From an uncultured Helicobacter sp. (GTDB lineage Bacteria; Campylobacterota; Campylobacteria; Campylobacterales; Helicobacteraceae), in contig CASEHV010000008.1 in assembly GCA_949287835.1 (NCBI GenBank), positions 1 to 64,000 of the forward strand: a DNA stretch of 64,000 nucleotides, written 5' to 3'. The notes beneath the pieces are model-generated. The model was given only the letters and a program-made list of their open reading frames with translations. It had not been told where the DNA came from and ran no database searches. Each line of letters begins with the position of its first letter. Positions within the stretch are counted from its first letter, which is position 1. The position numbers and the translations under genes were made by a program. Of this stretch, positions 61,533 through 64,000 are shown piece after piece.

Positions 61533-61709
61533 ATGAAGAATTGGATATATCCCACGATAGTTTTTATGTTCTTTTTGTATGCCATGGCTTTTGTGTTCTT
61601 CTATACTTATAAAGGACAAAATTCATATAGCGGCTCACGGGTGCATGGCAGTGGTGCTACCACTTCGGTAGAGAGCTTTCAGGCAGAGATTAATAAAAGG
61701 ATTAAGTAG
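61533..61709 (+). CDS. Small membrane protein, 58 aa, upstream of flgM
   Basis: Begins MKNWIYPTIVFMFFLYAMAF, a single transmembrane helix (residues ~5-25), then a polar Ser/Gly-rich tail ending ESFQAEINKRIK. The SD is AAGGGG (AAGGGGTTAATC) with a good spacing to ATG. No known family to my recognition. It lies 60 bases before flgM and behind RpoN- and sigma-70-type promoters, so it may be co-expressed with flagellar regulation genes. Real expression is likely because the SD, both promoters and reading frame agree. Confidence 0.6.
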   Translation: MKNWIYPTIVFMFFLYAMAFVFFYTYKGQNSYSGSRVHGSGATTSVESFQAEINKRIK

Positions 61710-61769
61710 TTATTTTATGTTTTTGTAAAATAACCGATTTAGCCTAAAGTCTAATGTAAGGAGACAATT

Positions 61770-62012
61770 ATGAGAGTAAGTACTAGTTTAGTTGCTACAA
61801 TCCAGCAATCACAGGTAAAGGAAAAAAATAGTGTTCATGGCAAAGCAATAGACGATGCTTACAACAACGACAGACTACGAAATAGACTAGATGATGAGAA
61901 ATCTCATGATAGTAAAGTTGCTCGTATTAGAGAGCAGCTAAAAAATGGTAGCTATAAGATAGATTTAGCTGCCACTGCTGATAGAATGGCACAGAGTTTG
62001 CTTAACTTATAA
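61770..62012 (+). CDS. flgM: Anti-sigma-28 factor FlgM
   Basis: 80 aa; binds FliA and holds it inactive until hook completion. SD AAGGAGACAATT precedes ATG. The C-terminal helical segment (KVARIREQLKNGSYKIDLAATADRMAQSLLNL) is the conserved FliA-binding part of FlgM. Helicobacter FlgM is not secreted in the same way as in Salmonella. A CCGATTT element (61734-61740) is a possible FliA -10, but no -35 is evident. Precedes the FlgN-like gene and flgK. Confidence 0.9.
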   Translation: MRVSTSLVATIQQSQVKEKNSVHGKAIDDAYNNDRLRNRLDDEKSHDSKVARIREQLKNGSYKIDLAATADRMAQSLLNL

Positions 62013-62186
62013 AAAGGCATTTGTTCTGTGATTATTTAATATCAGAATCTTGCCCTTTGACTTTCCATATTTGTAGTGTGGCTAGGAGACTTTGGGCGGG
62101 ATTTCCTCTCATTTCCTCTTTGATACATAAGTCTTAGTTAGCAAGATATTATACGACATCTGCCTGTTTATCGCTCAAGGATAGAC

Positions 62187-62627
62187 ATGATACACACAGA
62201 GTCATTACATGGATTTTTGGAAGAAGCAATTAGCAAGTTAGATTCCCTAGTGGATTTCACAAAGGCAGATATAGAGGATATAAAACAGGCTAAACATGAA
62301 GTGATATTTGAAAGAGCCAATGTTAAAGCCTCTATAATCAAGCAATTTGAAGTAGCAAAGGGCATGATAGATAGTGAGATTCTAGCATTAAGCAAGAAGC
62401 ACCCGCATCTAAAACTAGCCGAAATCCTAGATGAAAAAGCAAGTAATCTCCTAGCAAAAATGCGTAAAACCCTAGAGGATTTAAAGAGTATTAATACGCA
62501 TTATGCACGTATGGCTTTTGCAGTTAGTGAGTTTTATAGCTCCATAGCAGATAGACTCATACCACGAGAGAAAGCAGACTATAAGAGTCAGGTAAAACAG
62601 AGTCAGTTACTAAGAATCCAAGTTTAA
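62187..62627 (+). CDS. FlgN-like flagellar chaperone candidate
   Basis: 146 aa, fully helical, charged (LEEAISKLDSLVDFTKADIEDIKQAKHEVIFERANVKASIIKQFEVAKGMIDSEIL). It sits between flgM and flgK exactly where H. pylori has HP1120. FlgN proteins are export chaperones for the hook-associated FlgK/FlgL and have this helical plan with poor sequence identity. AAGGATAGAC precedes ATG. The assignment relies on location and helical character, not on motif identity. Confidence 0.7.
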   Translation: MIHTESLHGFLEEAISKLDSLVDFTKADIEDIKQAKHEVIFERANVKASIIKQFEVAKGMIDSEILALSKKHPHLKLAEILDEKASNLLAKMRKTLEDLKSINTHYARMAFAVSEFYSSIADRLIPREKADYKSQVKQSQLLRIQV

Positions 62628-62657
62628 GAATCTAAAATAAAATGATAAGGAAATAAC

Positions 62658-64000
62658 ATGGGTGGCATATTATCTTCATTACACACAAGCTCCACAGGAC
62701 TTCACGCACACCAGCTAATGGTAGATGTAACGGGAAATAACATTGCAAACGCAAGCGATGAATTCTACACAAGGCAGCGCGTTATTGTGCATCCCGATAA
62801 GCCTCTGTATTTCCCAGACTACAATCTAGGCAGAGGTGTAAGTGTAGATGCAATACAAAGACTGCACGATGAATTTGTCTTTGAGAGATACTCTAGGGCG
62901 GCTGTGGAGAATAATTTCTTCGATGAGCAATTCTCTACGCTTCGCGAGGTTAGCACGTATTTCCCAGATGTAGAGGGCGTGGGAATCTACAATGACTTAG
63001 AGCAGTATTTTAACTCATGGAAAGATTTAGCACAGAATCCAAACGACACGGCACAAAAGCAGGTTTTAGCTAAAAATGCCATGATTTTGACACGTAATTT
63101 AAATGATACAAAAGAAAAGCTAGTCATCATGCAGAGGAAAAAAAGCGAAGAGCTAGAGGCACAAATCAATGACGCAAATAAAATAGGCAAACAGATAGCC
63201 GAGATTAATAAGCGAATGAAAGAGATGGAGGATAGCCTTACTCTAAAACAGGCAAATGAATTGCGTGATAGACGCGATGAATTGGAGTTTCGATTACGTG
63301 AGATTTTGGGTGGAAGTGTGTTTAAGAATAAAGTGAAAGCAAATAATCTTGCAAGTTCAAAAGTTGCCGACTTTGATGAGGATTATAATTTCACGATAGG
63401 ACGTGGTTTTAGCATGATTGATGGGGCAAATTTTCACCCCATTATCCTAAATAAAAGTAATAATGCCGCAGGGCTAAATCGCCTTTATATAAGGGGCTAT
63501 GATTTTAAAGATGTGGATATTACAGACAGGCTAGATGAGGGGAAAGTCGGGGCATTAATAGACTTGTATAATAATGGCTATGATGGCACAAAGGTGGGCA
63601 AGATTCAGCAGTATATGGATTTGCTAGATAGCTTTGCTAGAGGTCTTATCGAGGCGACAAATACCATTTATGCACAAAGCGGCACAGATTCCATAAAAAG
63701 CGATGTGCTAGAGATTACCAAAAATGAGGCACTGCGAGATACGAACTACAACATAAAAATGGGGAAATTTACGTTATATGCCTACAATGCAGATGGCAAA
63801 GTGTTAGCAAAAAGGGATATAACCATAGATGTCCCCACGACTATGAAAAGCCTAGTGGATCAAATCAACGCAAATATTGATGATAATAATAACAACAATG
63901 CCCTAGATGACTTTGATGATTATTTCACTGCATATTATGATGATGACGCAAGGGAGTTTAAGATTACCTCAAAGTATCCTACAAAGGGACTTTATGTAGG
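62658..64000 (+). CDS. flgK: Hook-associated protein 1 FlgK (5' part, truncated by window edge)
   Basis: About 447 codons of HAP1 are in the window and the stop lies beyond 64000. N-terminal GGILSSLHTSSTGLHAHQLM then VDVTGNNIANASDEFYTRQR is the diagnostic flagellar-rod/hook-like N-terminus. A coiled-coil region (NDTKEKLVIMQRKKSEELEAQ) follows, then the variable FlgK core. AAGGAAATAAC is the SD. Follows the FlgN-like gene by 30 bases. Confidence 0.95.
   Translation, partial: MGGILSSLHTSSTGLHAHQLMVDVTGNNIANASDEFYTRQRVIVHPDKPLYFPDYNLGRGVSVDAIQRLHDEFVFERYSRAAVENNFFDEQFSTLREVSTYFPDVEGVGIYNDLEQYFNSWKDLAQNPNDTAQKQVLAKNAMILTRNLNDTKEKLVIMQRKKSEELEAQINDANKIGKQIAEINKRMKEMEDSLTLKQANELRDRRDELEFRLREILGGSVFKNKVKANNLASSKVADFDEDYNFTIGRGFSMIDGANFHPIILNKSNNAAGLNRLYIRGYDFKDVDITDRLDEGKVGALIDLYNNGYDGTKVGKIQQYMDLLDSFARGLIEATNTIYAQSGTDSIKSDVLEITKNEALRDTNYNIKMGKFTLYAYNADGKVLAKRDITIDVPTTMKSLVDQINANIDDNNNNNALDDFDDYFTAYYDDDAREFKITSKYPTKGLYV

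Noticed and set aside
61710-61769. FliA promoter for flgM
   Set aside because: A CCGATTT resembles the sigma-28 -10, but no TAAA lies about 15 bases upstream; kept only as a remark, not a feature.
62013-62186. Possible small RNA or gene between flgM and the FlgN-like gene
   Set aside because: No ORF with SD, no stable hairpin with U run; a TATTATA stretch may be the promoter of the FlgN-like gene, but this is not specific enough to list.
1-64000. CRISPR arrays, tRNA, rRNA, IS elements, prophage, restriction-modification genes
   Set aside because: Looked for in the longer gaps and across the window; none is visible. No GGTTCGAnnCC-type tRNA arm in the longer intergenic regions.

Overview
The window is a contiguous, gene-dense, AT-rich chromosomal segment (I estimate mid-30s % GC by eye). 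It looks like an enterohepatic Helicobacter (Campylobacterota). The indicators are a secreted gamma-glutamyltranspeptidase, a four-subunit pyruvate:ferredoxin oxidoreductase in the order porC-porD-porA-porB, the PpiD/SurA-like-ftsA-ftsZ order also found in H. pylori, Csd3-type cell-shape peptidase, Hcp-like cysteine-rich repeats, RpoN-type flagellar promoters and Helicobacter-type outer-membrane proteins. glpK, a CsiD/GlaH-type glutarate hydroxylase and an orphan GspE ATPase argue against H. pylori itself. The species cannot be fixed from sequence reading alone; ggt-positive species such as H. bilis or H. trogontum are candidates. I see no tRNA, rRNA, insertion sequence, prophage, CRISPR array or restriction locus.

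Layout. 0-3.3 kb: truncated glycosyltransferase with a G8 tract at its start, pheA, sodB, nadK. 3.2-7.3 kb: a candidate small RNA, then ggt, comF-tmk-coaD and a membrane protein. 7.4-12.6 kb: kdsD, lutB-lutC, the SRP RNA gene (ffs) antisense between lutC and flgA, an SMR-type transporter and a DnaQ-like exonuclease. 12.8-21.6 kb: flaG, an NSS transporter coupled to a uracil-DNA-glycosylase-like protein, a GlcD-type dehydrogenase, a chemoreceptor with a degenerate CZB domain, an outer-membrane protein, GspE and purN. 21.6-32 kb: glaH behind a perfect palindrome that overlaps its promoter, ffh-rdgB-AMIN-membrane protein, comEA, rpmA-rplU, glnQ, ftsZ-ftsA-PpiD-like. 32-41.5 kb: an SDR, pxpA, por operon, metE, rodA. 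41.6-49.1 kb: DUF3015-DUF4105 pair, fliR, Hcp-like lipoprotein, miaB, dCache chemoreceptor. 49.2-53 kb: an envelope locus with two beta-barrel proteins, a GNAT, a MerR regulator and a YceI protein. 53-64 kb: gatB, gamma carbonic anhydrase, glycosyltransferase, flgH, yqeY, a Tat-exported aldo/keto reductase, glpK, csd3, a 58-residue membrane protein behind an RpoN-type promoter, flgM, a FlgN-like protein and truncated flgK.

How it fits together. Much of the content is motility (flgA, flaG, fliR, flgH, flgM, flgN-like, flgK, two chemoreceptors) and envelope biogenesis (kdsD, csd3, rodA, glycosyltransferases, outer-membrane proteins, DUF4105). The catabolic genes suit a microaerophile using organic acids and amino acids (lutBC, glcD, por, ggt, glaH, pxpA). 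Both SRP components, ffh and ffs, are present but 12 kb apart.

The observations I rate highest are: the candidate C-rich-loop sRNA after nadK, considered with the G8 tract at the glycosyltransferase start; the 16-bp perfect dyad over the glaH promoter; the RpoN-type promoter in front of an unannotated-size membrane ORF and flgM; two unrecognised membrane-anchored paralogues; the DUF4105 domain fused to a beta-barrel; and a strong excess of the word AGATTC/GAATCT on both strands.
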